The position numbers were made by a program, and so were the translations under genes. From an uncultured Muribaculaceae bacterium (lineage in GTDB: Bacteria; Bacteroidota; Bacteroidia; Bacteroidales; Muribaculaceae), in NCBI GenBank assembly GCA_947632485.1, contig CANRPJ010000010.1, positions 25,401 to 89,400 of the forward strand: a stretch of DNA of 64,000 nt. The letters run 5' to 3'. A model generated the notes under the pieces. That model had not been told where the DNA came from. It searched no databases and worked only from the letters and a program-made list of their open reading frames with translations. This document shows, piece after piece, positions 1-8,047 of this stretch; the first letter of the stretch is position 1; each line of letters begins with the position of its first letter.

Positions 1-100
1 GAGGCGCCCGGTTATAGACGAGGGGAGCCGTCTCCCCGGCAGCCAGGCATGTGGCTGCGCTGGCTGTTAAGATTGTTGCCAAAGCGTTTCTAAGTGTCAT
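1..100 (-). CDS. Secreted protein, N-terminal fragment cut by the window edge
   Basis: An ATG at 98-100 on the minus strand opens a frame that runs off the left edge, giving 33 visible residues. They read as a signal peptide: MTLRNALATILTASAA, then a small-residue stretch (TCLAAGE) that could be a cleavage or lipobox-like site, then TAPLVYNRAP. A strong promoter lies just upstream (122-153), which supports the start and implies a leader of about 20 nt. The mature part is too short to name. The LVYNRAP opening loosely recalls secreted glycoside hydrolases of Bacteroidetes such as GH95, but that is only a guess. Confidence 0.6.
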   Translation of the reverse strand, partial: MTLRNALATILTASAATCLAAGETAPLVYNRAP

Positions 101-121
101 GGATTCTATAAGTAGTTTACG

Positions 122-153
122 CAAAGTTACGAATTTACCCCCTACCTCACAAA
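122..153 (-). promoter_or_regulatory. Bacteroidetes-type promoter for the edge gene
   Basis: On the minus strand TTTG (150-153) is followed after exactly 20 nt by TAACTTTG (122-129), matching the Bacteroidetes sigma-70 consensus TTTG-N19-21-TAnnTTTG. It points at the start codon at 100. Confidence 0.7.
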
Positions 154-187
154 CCAACCCCGCAAATTTCCTCGCAGCCCCTACCGT

Positions 188-284
188 AAAGGCCCCTTGA
201 CAGCCTTGACATTGACATGAGGTTATATCGTTATCTTTCAGTAATATAACCCCAAAATCGTGTCAAGGCTGTCAAGGGGCCTTT
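188..284. repeat. Long palindromic element, copy 1
   Basis: A perfect 24-bp inverted repeat (188-211 and 261-284; arm begins AAAGGCCCCTTGACAGCC) encloses a second perfect 8-bp inverted repeat (GGTTATAT at 221-228, ATATAACC at 244-251). Each arm itself contains the direct repeat CTTGACAGC/CTTGACA. A diverged copy occurs at 51109-51179. The element is noncoding and lies between a gene start and a long leader. It resembles REP/MITE-like palindromic repeats, but its family is unknown to me. Confidence 0.75.
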
Positions 285-390
285 CATCAGGCAGCTCTCC
301 CCCCGACTTGCGTCTGTGTGGCGCTTCATCGGGAGTTACTGGATAGCGGCGTGCCCCCCGCCCGCCTTCCCGTCCATACACTGTCTCTGC

Positions 391-470
391 GGACGCGAAA
401 AATCGCGTCCCTACCGCCTTCCCTGATTACCAACGGATTAATGGAAAACATGCCAAAGGCATGTCCCTAC
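391..470. repeat. Two short hairpins with the shared tail GTCCCTAC
   Basis: GGACGCG (391-397) pairs with CGCGTCC (404-410). ACATGCC (448-454) pairs with GGCATGT (458-464). Both hairpins run straight into GTCCCTAC (407-414 and 463-470), so they look like two short members of one palindromic repeat family. No coding potential is visible here. Confidence 0.5.
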
Positions 471-532
471 GGAGCCCTTGGCATTCGTCATCACCCCAAT
501 AAAATGCGGAGGGGAAAAGATTAATAGTGGTA

Positions 533-563
533 TTGCGCAGAAATGGAAGAAGTTGTATCTTTG
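533..563 (+). promoter_or_regulatory. Promoter upstream of a long structured leader
   Basis: TTG (533-535), 20 nt, then TATCTTTG (556-563) fits the Bacteroidetes promoter consensus. The nearest plausible start codon downstream on this strand is 1156, so the transcript would either be a noncoding RNA or carry a 5' leader of about 585 nt. Confidence 0.65.
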
Positions 564-569
564 CGCTGC

Positions 570-1155
570 TGCCCGATGCCGTCGCAAAGGAGTAGGGCTG
601 CAAAAGCCTCGCGCCGTAAGGGCGGGAGGAAGCGCACCGGGGCTTCGACGCCGGAGCGAGACATAAAAAGCGTTATTGGCGCTTGGTTTCTGACCGTATG
701 AAACTTCGCAACTTTCAGTCAATCAGGAAACCTTGCAACGATGATGCTCATGGGTATGTAGAATCCGCACCGCGTCTCCGAGAGGAGGCGTCGGCAGTGC
801 GTATACATACGGCGTGAGGTCTGCGTTGCTCGTTTCGATTGACAAGGCAATGCGAAGGCCTCATACGGTGGAGCGAGCAACAATCGGCTTCACGCTTCTG
901 CATTCTTCTCAGGAATACAGTTTGGAATAATGCTCCGGTCGAAGCCGCAAGAGCGAAACAAAACTGAGAAAAATGAGCAATAGTTCATTTCTTTAGGGCC
1001 AAACCTTAGTTGACGCCATTTTTGAAGAAATGGCGAAGTGCAGCACTGTGGGTTTGCGCAAAGTCGTTTTTAGAGACAGACTCCAAGATCTCTACCGGAG
1101 TATGAATCTTTCGACAGAATAATAAGCTATAAATCACTAACTTAACATCAGACAT
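570..1155 (+). other. Long noncoding stretch with several hairpins; possible structured RNA or leader
   Basis: No convincing reading frame covers this stretch. Several local inverted repeats suggest RNA structure: CGTCTCC/GGAGGCG closing a GAGA loop near 775-790, GTTGCTCG near 826 with CGAGCAAC near 873 nested in GCGTGA near 812 and TCACGC near 891, and GCCATTT/AAATGGC near 1014-1033 nested in CAAACC/GGTTTG. I do not recognise tmRNA, RNase P RNA, SRP RNA or a known riboswitch. It may be an independent RNA or the untranslated leader of the LRR gene at 1156. Confidence 0.35.
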
Positions 1156-2718
1156 ATGACAAAACAATTACTTAAAGGAGAGCCGTGTCGCCAAATCCGG
1201 CTGGTTCTCGCTGCGCTATTGTTTGGAATTCTTGGCTGCCTGCCATCTTACTCGCAGCAGGAAATTCCATTCAAGATCACTACTACCAGCAATGGCATGT
1301 GCTCAATTACAGGTTTCGAAGATGGCTACGAAGCCTCTGGCGACCTCATCATACCTGAGGAAATCACTCAAGACGGTCAGACCTATAAAGTTACTTCTAT
1401 CGGCAACTTCGCTTTCTACGAGTGCAGTAGCTTGACTTCCATTGTGATTCCTAGTTCAGTAACCTCAATAGGTTATGAAGCTTTCTACGAGTGCAGTAGC
1501 TTGACATCCATTAAAATTCCCAATTCGGTTACTTCAATCGAAAAAGAGGTCTTCTCCGGATGTAGCGGCCTCACTTCGATTGAGATTCCTAACTCAGTCA
1601 CCTCAATCGGCGACCAGGCTTTCTCTGGTTGTAGCGGCTTGACTTCGATTGAGATTCCCAATTCAGTCACCTCAATCGGTCAGTGGGCTTTCGCTGATTG
1701 TAGCGGCCTGACTTCGGTTACAATTGGTAATTCCGTCACCTCAATCGGCTTTAGGGCTTTCATTGATTGCAGCGGCCTGACTTCCATTGTGATTCCCAAT
1801 TCCGTCACCGAAATCGGCAGCGGTGCTTTCATTGGTTGTAGCGCCCTTACTTCAGTTGAGATTCCTAACTCAGTCACAGAAATCGGTGACCAGGCTTTCT
1901 CTGATTGCAGCGGCCTGACTTCGATTGAGATTCCAAATTCGGTAATATCAATTGGCACCGAAGCTTTCGCTAATTGTAGTGTCCTGACTTCGGTTGTGAT
2001 TCCCAATTCTGTTATATCAATTGGCATCGCAGCTTTCGTTAATTGCAGTGGTCTGACTTTCATATATTACAGTACAGAGGATCCAATAAGTGGTGATTGG
2101 TCGATCTTTCAATCGTATTTCACTGATTCGGATTTTATTTACACTAATGCCACTCTCTATGTGCCGGAATCAGCTATAAAGAAGTGTAAGGAGATTAACC
2201 CGTGGAAGAATTTTGCGAAGATTGAAGCTTATGACTTTTCGAATTCAGATGTGGTTTTAGCTGAAAGCGTAAAACTGAATAAAGAAGCAGAAGAGCTGAA
2301 GGTCGGTGATACCACGACTTTGACAGCTACAGTTCTTCCCGAAAACGCCACTAACAAGATTGTGACGTGGAGCTCGAGCGACGAGACGGTTGCTACGGTG
2401 GATCAGACCGGTCTGGTAACGGCTCTGAAGGCCGGTACTGCTACTATTACCGCTGAGACTGCTAATGGTCTGAAGGCTACCTGCGTGGTGACGGTTGAGA
2501 CTAAGACGGGTGTAGATGGCGTTGAGGCTGATGCTCAGATCAGCGCCGTGGCCCGTGAAGGCGCAATCATCGTGACGGCTCCTGAGGGCATGGAGGTCGA
2601 GGTTTACTCGATGACCGGTATGCGGGTGGCCAAGACTCGCGAGCACCGAGTAGAGGGTCTCTCGAAGGGCGTCTACATCGTAAGCGTAGGCGGCAAGGCC
2701 TTCAAGGTGATAGTATAA
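1156..2718 (+). CDS. BspA-like leucine-rich-repeat surface protein with Ig-like domain and C-terminal sorting domain
   Basis: This 520-residue exported protein is likely a surface or secreted binding protein. A signal peptide covers about residues 1-34 (hydrophobic core LVLAALLFGILGCLP). Nine near-identical 23-residue LRR_5/BspA repeats follow (about 91-297), with the pattern LTSIxIPNSVTSIGxxAFxxC. A Big_2-type Ig-like domain (about 370-447, with VTWSSSDETVATVD) comes next. The last 65 residues resemble the type A sorting domain of the type IX secretion system (VYSMTGMRV, ending GVYIVSVGGKAFKVIV). The repeats are also near-identical in DNA (about 1430-2060), so copy number may vary between strains. 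BspA-like proteins bind host or bacterial surfaces in known cases; the ligand here is unknown. It stands alone behind a long noncoding leader. Confidence 0.85.
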   Translation: MTKQLLKGEPCRQIRLVLAALLFGILGCLPSYSQQEIPFKITTTSNGMCSITGFEDGYEASGDLIIPEEITQDGQTYKVTSIGNFAFYECSSLTSIVIPSSVTSIGYEAFYECSSLTSIKIPNSVTSIEKEVFSGCSGLTSIEIPNSVTSIGDQAFSGCSGLTSIEIPNSVTSIGQWAFADCSGLTSVTIGNSVTSIGFRAFIDCSGLTSIVIPNSVTEIGSGAFIGCSALTSVEIPNSVTEIGDQAFSDCSGLTSIEIPNSVISIGTEAFANCSVLTSVVIPNSVISIGIAAFVNCSGLTFIYYSTEDPISGDWSIFQSYFTDSDFIYTNATLYVPESAIKKCKEINPWKNFAKIEAYDFSNSDVVLAESVKLNKEAEELKVGDTTTLTATVLPENATNKIVTWSSSDETVATVDQTGLVTALKAGTATITAETANGLKATCVVTVETKTGVDGVEADAQISAVAREGAIIVTAPEGMEVEVYSMTGMRVAKTREHRVEGLSKGVYIVSVGGKAFKVIV

Positions 2719-2740
2719 GCCGCGGGGCTTCTGAATGAAT

Positions 2741-2773
2741 AAGGCCGCTACCCCCGAAAAGGTAGCGGCCTTT
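2741..2773. terminator. Intrinsic terminator between convergent genes
   Basis: A perfect 12-bp stem AAGGCCGCTACC (2741-2752) with GGTAGCGGCCTT (2761-2772) and an 8-nt loop lies between the end of the LRR gene and the end of the opposing rubrerythrin gene. The flanking T/A runs are short on both sides, so it may serve both directions. Confidence 0.8.
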
Positions 2774-2794
2774 GTGATGCTAAAGCTTTGCTTA

Positions 2795-3337
2795 TTAGTA
2801 GTTGTGGGCCTGGAGCTCGAAATATGCCTTCGGGTGGCTGCATACGGGACATTTCTCAGGCGCTTTCTTGCCAAAGTGAACGTGGCCGCAGTTGGTGCAA
2901 ATCCATGCCATGTCGCCTTCGCGAGAGAATACGATGCCTTCCTCGATGTTGGCGAGCAGTTTGCGGTAGCGCTCCTCATGCTCCTTCTCGATCTTTGCCA
3001 CTCCTTCGAAGAGGAATGCGATGTGGTCGAATCCTTCTTCGCGGGCTTCTTTGGCAAACTTGTCGTACATGTCGGTCCATTCGAAATGCTCTCCGGCAGC
3101 AGCGTCAACGAGGTTAGCGGGAGTCTCGGGCACTTCGCCGCCATGAAGCAGCTTGAACCAGAGCTTGGCGTGCTCCTTCTCGTTGTTGGCCGTCTCTTCA
3201 AAAATCTGACCGATCTGCACATAGCCGTCTTTCTTAGCTTTTGAGGCGTAGTAGGAATACTTGTTGCGGGCCATTGATTCGCCTGCAAATGCTTCCATCA
3301 GGTTTTTCTCAGTCTTTGAGCCTTTCAGTTCTTTCAT
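2795..3337 (-). CDS. rbr: Rubrerythrin
   Basis: This 180-residue non-heme iron peroxidase detoxifies hydrogen peroxide in anaerobes. The N-terminal four-helix ferritin-like domain carries the diiron ligands (an ExxH pattern in [11 protein letters not shown] and [12 protein letters not shown]). The C-terminal rubredoxin-like domain has two CxxC knuckles (CTNCGH and [11 protein letters not shown]). I place the start at [13 protein letters not shown], because the upstream in-frame ATG lies inside the promoter (3392-3399). It is a single-gene unit closed by the terminator at 2741-2773. Length and motifs are normal for the family. Confidence 0.95.
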   Translation of the reverse strand: MKELKGSKTEKNLMEAFAGESMARNKYSYYASKAKKDGYVQIGQIFEETANNEKEHAKLWFKLLHGGEVPETPANLVDAAAGEHFEWTDMYDKFAKEAREEGFDHIAFLFEGVAKIEKEHEERYRKLLANIEEGIVFSREGDMAWICTNCGHVHFGKKAPEKCPVCSHPKAYFELQAHNY

Positions 3338-3391
3338 AATGTGTGATCTTAATATTGGGTTAAAAGTTTTTGCTTCTTGCGAAATCTTCTG

Positions 3392-3399
3392 CAAATATA
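3392..3399 (-). promoter_or_regulatory. -7 element of the rubrerythrin promoter
   Basis: TATATTTG on the minus strand matches TAnnTTTG and lies 55 bp upstream of the rubrerythrin start. No clear TTTG is visible at -33; that region is T-rich. Confidence 0.55.
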
Positions 3400-3417
3400 A
3401 GAAGCAGTTTTGAAAAG

Positions 3418-3454
3418 AAAAAACGGAGCCAGGCCTCGACCCAAGCTCCGTTTT
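3418..3454 (-). terminator. Intrinsic terminator of the Spy-like gene
   Basis: AAAACGGAGC (3420-3429) pairs with GCTCCGTTTT (3445-3454). Read on the minus strand, the stem is followed by a T6 run (3423-3418). It sits about 110 bp downstream of the Spy-like stop and just upstream of the rubrerythrin promoter, separating the two transcripts. Confidence 0.8.
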
Positions 3455-3563
3455 GTCGCTTTAGCATTGTTTTATTATCATCGGCAATGTCTGCGACAAT
3501 TACCTATATCTTTAAGACGCTTCTGATGCCAAAAGGTTTAATGGCTCCAACATCTTTTTTCGA

Positions 3564-4064
3564 TTAATTTTTCGGCTGGCGCATATTTTTATGCTTTCCG
3601 CCGCGATGACCGCCTTTGTTTTTGCACTGGCCGTCACACTTCTTCCCGTCGAGATTCTTCTTTTCGGCGCGGCGCTCCTCCATCTTAGCCTTGTTGGCGT
3701 CGAAAGTCTTGGCCTGATCCGGGGTCAGAATGCCGCGCAACTGAGAATCATATTTTTCGTTGGCTTTCTTAGCCTGCTCGCGGTTTTCCTTCCGGAGATT
3801 CTCTCTTTCAGCGCGGCGCTCGCTCTGGAGCTTCTCTACCTGCTGCTTCTGCGCATCGGTGAGGGTAATGCCTTCCATAAGAGGGGATACGCCTCCGCGC
3901 TTTCCGCCTTTGTGGCCCATCTTGCCACCGCGATGCCCTTTGCAGTCTTTACCTGCGCATTCAGTGCGGCTCTTGTTGTCGTTACTGTTGTTGGTCTGTG
4001 CAGCTGCGCTCATTCCTCCGAGTGCGATGAGGACGGCAGCCATAAGCATCGTGATTTTCTTCAT
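3564..4064 (-). CDS. Spy/CpxP-like periplasmic protein rich in His, Gly and Lys
   Basis: This 166-residue protein has a clear signal peptide (MKKITMLMAAVLIALGGMSAAAQ). The middle is a long charged helical segment with an LTDAQKQQVEKLQ motif and a second LTPDQAKTFD motif, the LTxxQ signature of Spy/CpxP-type periplasmic chaperones. It is flanked by His/Gly/Lys-rich and Cys-containing stretches (CAGKDCKGHRGGK; KKCDGQCKNKGGHRGGKHK) that could bind metal. Spy/CpxP proteins act in envelope stress. The metal link is an inference from composition. It is followed by its own terminator (3418-3454). Confidence 0.7.
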   Translation of the reverse strand: MKKITMLMAAVLIALGGMSAAAQTNNSNDNKSRTECAGKDCKGHRGGKMGHKGGKRGGVSPLMEGITLTDAQKQQVEKLQSERRAERENLRKENREQAKKANEKYDSQLRGILTPDQAKTFDANKAKMEERRAEKKNLDGKKCDGQCKNKGGHRGGKHKNMRQPKN

Positions 4065-4183
4065 TTTCTTATAGGTTTTAGTTGTTTTTTCTATCTGACC
4101 CGAAGAAAATGAAAAAGTTTAAGCCCTCTTGCTGTATTTAACCAGTTTTTACAAATCTCGCGATTTGTTAACTTCCGGAAAAA

Positions 4184-5767
4184 TCAGAACTCGGAGGTGA
4201 AATGGAACCTTATGGCAGGGAAATCACTCTGCGCCATCTGGAGCACATAGTTGCTATCGGCAAGGAACACATCGCGCCCTTCCTTATCAATGGCCATAAA
4301 CTGGTGCTTACGCTTCTTAAAGGCCTCAAGAGCAGCTTCATCGTCGCTCTCTATCCAGCAGGCCTTATAGAGGCTGAGGGGCTCCCAGCGGCAGCTCGCG
4401 CCATATTCGTGGAGCAGGCGGTACTGAATCACCTCAAACTGAAGCTGGCCTACCGTGCCTACGATTTTCCGGCCATTGAAAGTATTGGTGAAAAGCTGGG
4501 CCACTCCCTCGTCGATGAGCTGCGAAATACCCTTTTCGAGCTGCTTTGCCTTCATCGGGTCGGCATTCTCCAGATATTTGAACATTTCCGGCGAGAAGGA
4601 AGGCAGACCTTTGAAATGAAGCTGTTCTCCTCCGGTCAGGGTGTCGCCGATCTTGAAGTTGCCGGTATCGGGCAGGCCCACGATATCGCCGGGCCACGCT
4701 TCATCGACCACATTCTTTTTCTGAGCCATGAAGGCTGTAGGAGCAGCGAAACGCATCATCTTTCCCTGCCTAACGTGGAGATAGTTCACATTGCGCTCAA
4801 ACTTGCCAGAGCAGATCTTCACGAAAGCGATGCACGAGCGATGGTTGGGATCCATGTTGGCATGGATCTTGAAGACAAAGCCGGTGAAACCCTCTTCCTG
4901 CGGATAGACAGTGCGCTCCACCGCCTCAACGGGGCGCGGTGAGGGAGCTATCTCTACGAAGCAGTCGAGCAGCTCTTTCACGCCGAATGTATTGAGCGCG
5001 GAGCCGAAGAATACCGGCGCCACCTCTCCGGCAAGATATTTCTCTTTGTCAAACTCGGGGTAGACTCCTTCAATCAGCTCGAGATCTTCGCGCAGCTTCG
5101 CCGCATCAGCCTCTCCGATAAGGCGATCCACTTCGGGAGAGTTCACATCAGCTATCTCCACGCGCTCTGAAACGGTCTGCTTCGAAGGCGTGAAGAGATC
5201 CAGTCCATGCTCATAAATATTGTAGACGCCCTTGAAGCGTGCTCCCATATTGATAGGCCATGTGAGCGGCCTGACGCTGATATGGAGCTCCTGTTCAAGC
5301 TCGTCGAGGATATCGAACGGATCACGCCCCTCGCGGTCCATCTTATTGACAAAGACGATTACCGGAGTCATTCTCATACGGCAAACCTCCATCAGCCTTC
5401 TGGTCTGCGTCTCCACACCCTTTGCGGCGTCGACCACGATTATTACCGAGTCAACTGCCGTAAGCGTGCGGAAGGTATCTTCAGCGAAGTCCTGGTGGCC
5501 AGGGGTATCGAGAATATTTATGGCGTAGCCTTTATAGTTGAAGCCCATCACCGATGTGGCCACCGATATTCCGCGCTGCTTCTCGATATCCATCCAGTCG
5601 GAAGTAGCGGTCTTCTTTATCTTGTTGCTTTTCACAGCTCCGGCCACATGGATCGCTCCTCCGAAGAGCAGAAGCTTCTCAGTCAGAGTGGTCTTTCCGG
5701 CGTCGGGGTGGGAGATGATGGCGAAGGTGCGGCGCACCGATGTTTCGCGGATAATATCGTCAGCCAT
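4184..5767 (-). CDS. prfC: Peptide chain release factor 3 (RF3), GTPase
   Basis: This 527-residue class II release-factor GTPase recycles RF1/RF2 from the ribosome after termination. The N-terminal G domain shows the P-loop [15 protein letters not shown], switch [18 protein letters not shown] and NKMD. Translation-factor domains II and III follow. I choose [15 protein letters not shown] (start 5767), because upstream in-frame Met codons lie inside the preceding DUF4924 gene. The start overlaps the DUF4924 stop by 8 bp, so the two are probably translationally coupled. Normal length for PrfC. Confidence 0.95.
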   Translation of the reverse strand: MADDIIRETSVRRTFAIISHPDAGKTTLTEKLLLFGGAIHVAGAVKSNKIKKTATSDWMDIEKQRGISVATSVMGFNYKGYAINILDTPGHQDFAEDTFRTLTAVDSVIIVVDAAKGVETQTRRLMEVCRMRMTPVIVFVNKMDREGRDPFDILDELEQELHISVRPLTWPINMGARFKGVYNIYEHGLDLFTPSKQTVSERVEIADVNSPEVDRLIGEADAAKLREDLELIEGVYPEFDKEKYLAGEVAPVFFGSALNTFGVKELLDCFVEIAPSPRPVEAVERTVYPQEEGFTGFVFKIHANMDPNHRSCIAFVKICSGKFERNVNYLHVRQGKMMRFAAPTAFMAQKKNVVDEAWPGDIVGLPDTGNFKIGDTLTGGEQLHFKGLPSFSPEMFKYLENADPMKAKQLEKGISQLIDEGVAQLFTNTFNGRKIVGTVGQLQFEVIQYRLLHEYGASCRWEPLSLYKACWIESDDEAALEAFKKRKHQFMAIDKEGRDVFLADSNYVLQMAQSDFPAIRFHFTSEF

Positions 5768-6302
5768 TGTCGCGTTCAGCCTCCTCCTTATAGGCTTTAG
5801 CAAGGCGGGCAAGGAAGCGGGAGATCTGCGCGGCGGCATCCAGAGTGTCCTGGCTAATCTCTTTTCCCTGAATGCGAAGAAGCAGCAGGCCATAGAGAGC
5901 TGTGAAGCAGGTTTCTACTTCGTCGACCTTGGCATCGCCGGCCTTAGCCCGGATCTCCACTATATAGGGGAGGGTCTTATAGAACTCGGCGGCGTAGGCT
6001 GCTTCTTTAGGATCGTGGAGGAGCTCCCTGTGAAGCCTTTCCAGATCCATCAGGGTATTGCGGTTAATCTGCAGATGACCCCGCTCCTTTACGTCTTCGC
6101 GGCGCATCATGTCGATCAGCGATTCATACCAGTCGCGCATCTCTCGGCGCTGCTGCTCGCTAAGATCGGTGTATTTATCAATGATATTGGCCTGAATCTT
6201 ATCAATATCGAGGCCATTGGCGCGGACGAGGTCTTCTATCTGCCACATGTAGAGCAGATACTCCGCGATATTCTCTTTTCTCTTCTGTGAGGCTGTGAGC
6301 AT
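5760..6302 (-). CDS. DUF4924 family protein
   Basis: This 180-residue, predicted all-helical, soluble protein of unknown function belongs to a Bacteroidetes-specific family. The start [21 protein letters not shown] is the typical DUF4924 N terminus. The protein has charged helices (e.g. [20 protein letters not shown]) and no signal peptide. It is the first gene of a two-gene unit with prfC. The pairing with RF3 hints at a translation-related or house-keeping role, but that is only association. Confidence 0.8.
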   Translation of the reverse strand: MLTASQKRKENIAEYLLYMWQIEDLVRANGLDIDKIQANIIDKYTDLSEQQRREMRDWYESLIDMMRREDVKERGHLQINRNTLMDLERLHRELLHDPKEAAYAAEFYKTLPYIVEIRAKAGDAKVDEVETCFTALYGLLLLRIQGKEISQDTLDAAAQISRFLARLAKAYKEEAERDNG

Positions 6303-6328
6303 TTCCGGAACAATATTCTTTTTCGCTA

Positions 6329-6336
6329 CAAAATTA
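6329..6336 (-). promoter_or_regulatory. -7 element upstream of DUF4924-prfC
   Basis: TAATTTTG on the minus strand, 27 bp before the DUF4924 start, matches TAnnTTTG. The divergent metallo-hydrolase gene starts only 72 bp away (6375), so the two promoters must share this short spacer. Confidence 0.5.
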
Positions 6337-6374
6337 CACAAAAACCGAGACTTTTGGCTACTTTCGCACCTGCT

Positions 6375-7169
6375 ATGCTTAAACTCACCTATATCTGGCA
6401 TTCTTGTTTTGTAGCTGAAACGCCGGCCTGGGCCGCAGTGTTCGATTTCTGGAAAGATCCGATGGCAGAGGAAGGGGAGCCGCCTCTCTTTCTTCAGGAG
6501 CTGCCTGAATCAAAGCCCCTGTATGTGATAGTGAGCCATCACCATAAGGATCATTTCACCCGGACGGTGTTCGACTGGCAGAAAACGCACCTTAAAACCC
6601 GCTATGTGATCAGTCATGATGTGGAGCGCAGTGTGCGCCATTTCCTTCGTGCCGACTCGATGTATAAGGGATTCCGACCCGATCCGGAGTCCGTAGTGGT
6701 TCTGAAACCAGGCGAGTCGTGGAGCGATGATTTGGTTGAGATCCGTGCTTTCGGAAGTACTGATATCGGTAATTCCTATCTGCTGATAGCCTCGGGAAAG
6801 CGCATATTCCATGCCGGCGACCTCAATGCATGGGTATGGAAAGATGAGTCGACTCCTGATGAGATAGCTGAGGCACAACGCGACTTCAAGGCTAAGATAG
6901 CTCCGCTCGAGAAGCTTGGCGGAGAGCTTGATATAGCGATGTTTCCGGTAGATTCCCGCATCGGCCGCGACTATTGGGAGGGGGCCTCAATCTTTGTGCG
7001 CGCCCTCAATGTGAAGCATTTCTTTCCGATGCATTTCTCTTTAGGAGCAGATGAGGCTGAGCAGAAGCGGTTTGCTCTTGATGCCTGCCGCTTTGAATAT
7101 TATGCCAACCCTGACAGGGGCGATTATATAGCTCTTCAGAAGCCTTATTCAGCTTTCGCCTGCTGCTGA
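6375..7169 (+). CDS. MBL-fold metallo-hydrolase
   Basis: This 264-residue cytoplasmic protein belongs to the metallo-beta-lactamase superfamily. The metal-binding motif appears as SHHHKDHF (about residues 55-62), and later conserved positions include HAGDLNAW and FPMHFS. The start MLKLTYIWHSCF is preferred over the upstream in-frame ATG at 6354, which overlaps the promoter region. The superfamily covers many hydrolases; substrate cannot be assigned. The 3' end overlaps the convergent thioesterase by 25 bp. Confidence 0.8.
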   Translation: MLKLTYIWHSCFVAETPAWAAVFDFWKDPMAEEGEPPLFLQELPESKPLYVIVSHHHKDHFTRTVFDWQKTHLKTRYVISHDVERSVRHFLRADSMYKGFRPDPESVVVLKPGESWSDDLVEIRAFGSTDIGNSYLLIASGKRIFHAGDLNAWVWKDESTPDEIAEAQRDFKAKIAPLEKLGGELDIAMFPVDSRIGRDYWEGASIFVRALNVKHFFPMHFSLGADEAEQKRFALDACRFEYYANPDRGDYIALQKPYSAFACC

Positions 7170-7954
7170 CGGCTCACCATGCGCACTCTGGAGAAGAGAA
7201 GCGGTGAGGCTGGATTTCCGTCGGGCACTATGGAGAATGCCGTGACCTCCGGCGAAGCCGGGTCTGAGCAACGCAGGATATTTACCAGTGAGGCAGGTGG
7301 AGTTTCGTGCATGAATGATATTTCGAAACGGTCTACCCGCTTGTCATCGTGGTCTTTAAGTGAGAACTGATCGAGGATCAGAGCTACATGGCGCACGGTG
7401 TTGACGTGGCGATAGAAGTCTACGTCGGAGTAGCCATATCTATGGGTTACAACAGGGTAATTCGCTATCAGCTTACCCGGCTCGTCGGCAGCGCCCGGAG
7501 GGAGAATAATTTGGTGCTTTGCCTGAAGGGAGATCGGCACGGGCGCACCTTTGATTTCGGAAGCATCGAGGTTGAGCATACGCAGGTCGTGAGACTCGCG
7601 GGTGGCATAATTCATAGCCATCCAGATCGAGCGGCACCAGCCGATAGGGGAGCCATCACCACCCCGGAGCTCGAAAACACGGGTTGAGAACCTACGGTTC
7701 ATGCTCTCGATCCAGGTGGCGAGGGTATAGTTTTCATATATCTCCGGATAGCGTCTCGCTTCTATAGAGAATCTTACAAGCACCCAGCCGCATCCCAGAT
7801 CCGCCATATCCGGATTACCGATATGGAGGGAGTTGGCATGATCGGTAGCTACATCTATAATCTTAGTGACCAGCACCGGAAGCGACAGTTCACCCTCGGC
7901 GTTGGCCTCCCCTGGAGTCACTCGCCCGCAATAAGCGTATTCATCGTTTGCCAT
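7145..7954 (-). CDS. Acyl-ACP thioesterase
   Basis: This 269-residue double hot-dog protein of the acyl-ACP thioesterase family would release fatty acids from acyl carrier protein. Visible family features are an N-terminal hot-dog with WIESMNRRFSTRVFEL and a second hot-dog with GYSDVDFYRHVNTVRHV. In plant FatA/FatB the matching loop is DxDxNxHVN, with Asn and His catalytic; here the Asn position seems to be Tyr, so either the enzyme is altered or my alignment is off. The start MANDEYAYCG is preferred over an ATG four codons upstream. Confidence 0.8.
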   Translation of the reverse strand: MANDEYAYCGRVTPGEANAEGELSLPVLVTKIIDVATDHANSLHIGNPDMADLGCGWVLVRFSIEARRYPEIYENYTLATWIESMNRRFSTRVFELRGGDGSPIGWCRSIWMAMNYATRESHDLRMLNLDASEIKGAPVPISLQAKHQIILPPGAADEPGKLIANYPVVTHRYGYSDVDFYRHVNTVRHVALILDQFSLKDHDDKRVDRFEISFMHETPPASLVNILRCSDPASPEVTAFSIVPDGNPASPLLFSRVRMVSRQQQAKAE

Positions 7955-8004
7955 AGTTCTTATCAAACCCTGAAAAAAGCCAAGGCAAAGTTACGAAAAA
8001 TTCG

Positions 8005-8012
8005 TAATTTTG
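8005..8012 (+). promoter_or_regulatory. -7 element of the tamL promoter
   Basis: TAATTTTG matches TAnnTTTG and is preceded by the palindrome TTACGAAAAATTCGTAA (7991-8007), which overlaps it. A transcript from here supports the GTG start at 8048 rather than longer upstream frames. Confidence 0.5.
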
Positions 8013-8047
8013 CAGTTGGCGGGTATATCGGCCCGCGGTTAGAGCAA

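Noticed and set aside
438..722. Minus-strand 94-codon frame in the left noncoding area
   Set aside because: It crosses the hairpin repeats and the promoter at 533-563, and its composition is unlike a protein (Pro/Arg-rich mix without structure).
1428..2060. Direct repeats that could be taken for a CRISPR array
   Set aside because: The repeats are contiguous 69-bp coding units in frame within an LRR protein. There are no spacers, and no cas genes are present.
2257..3288. Long minus-strand frame antisense to the end of the LRR gene
   Set aside because: It overlaps rubrerythrin in another frame and spans the terminator at 2741-2773, and the sequence is low in coding character.
4202..4942. 246-codon plus-strand frame inside prfC
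   Set aside because: It is antisense to a well-conserved release factor; long antisense frames are common in this base composition.
7823..8047. Upstream extension of the tamL frame
   Set aside because: It overlaps the thioesterase on the other strand, precedes the promoter at 8005, and removes the lipoprotein signal. The GTG at 8048 fits better.
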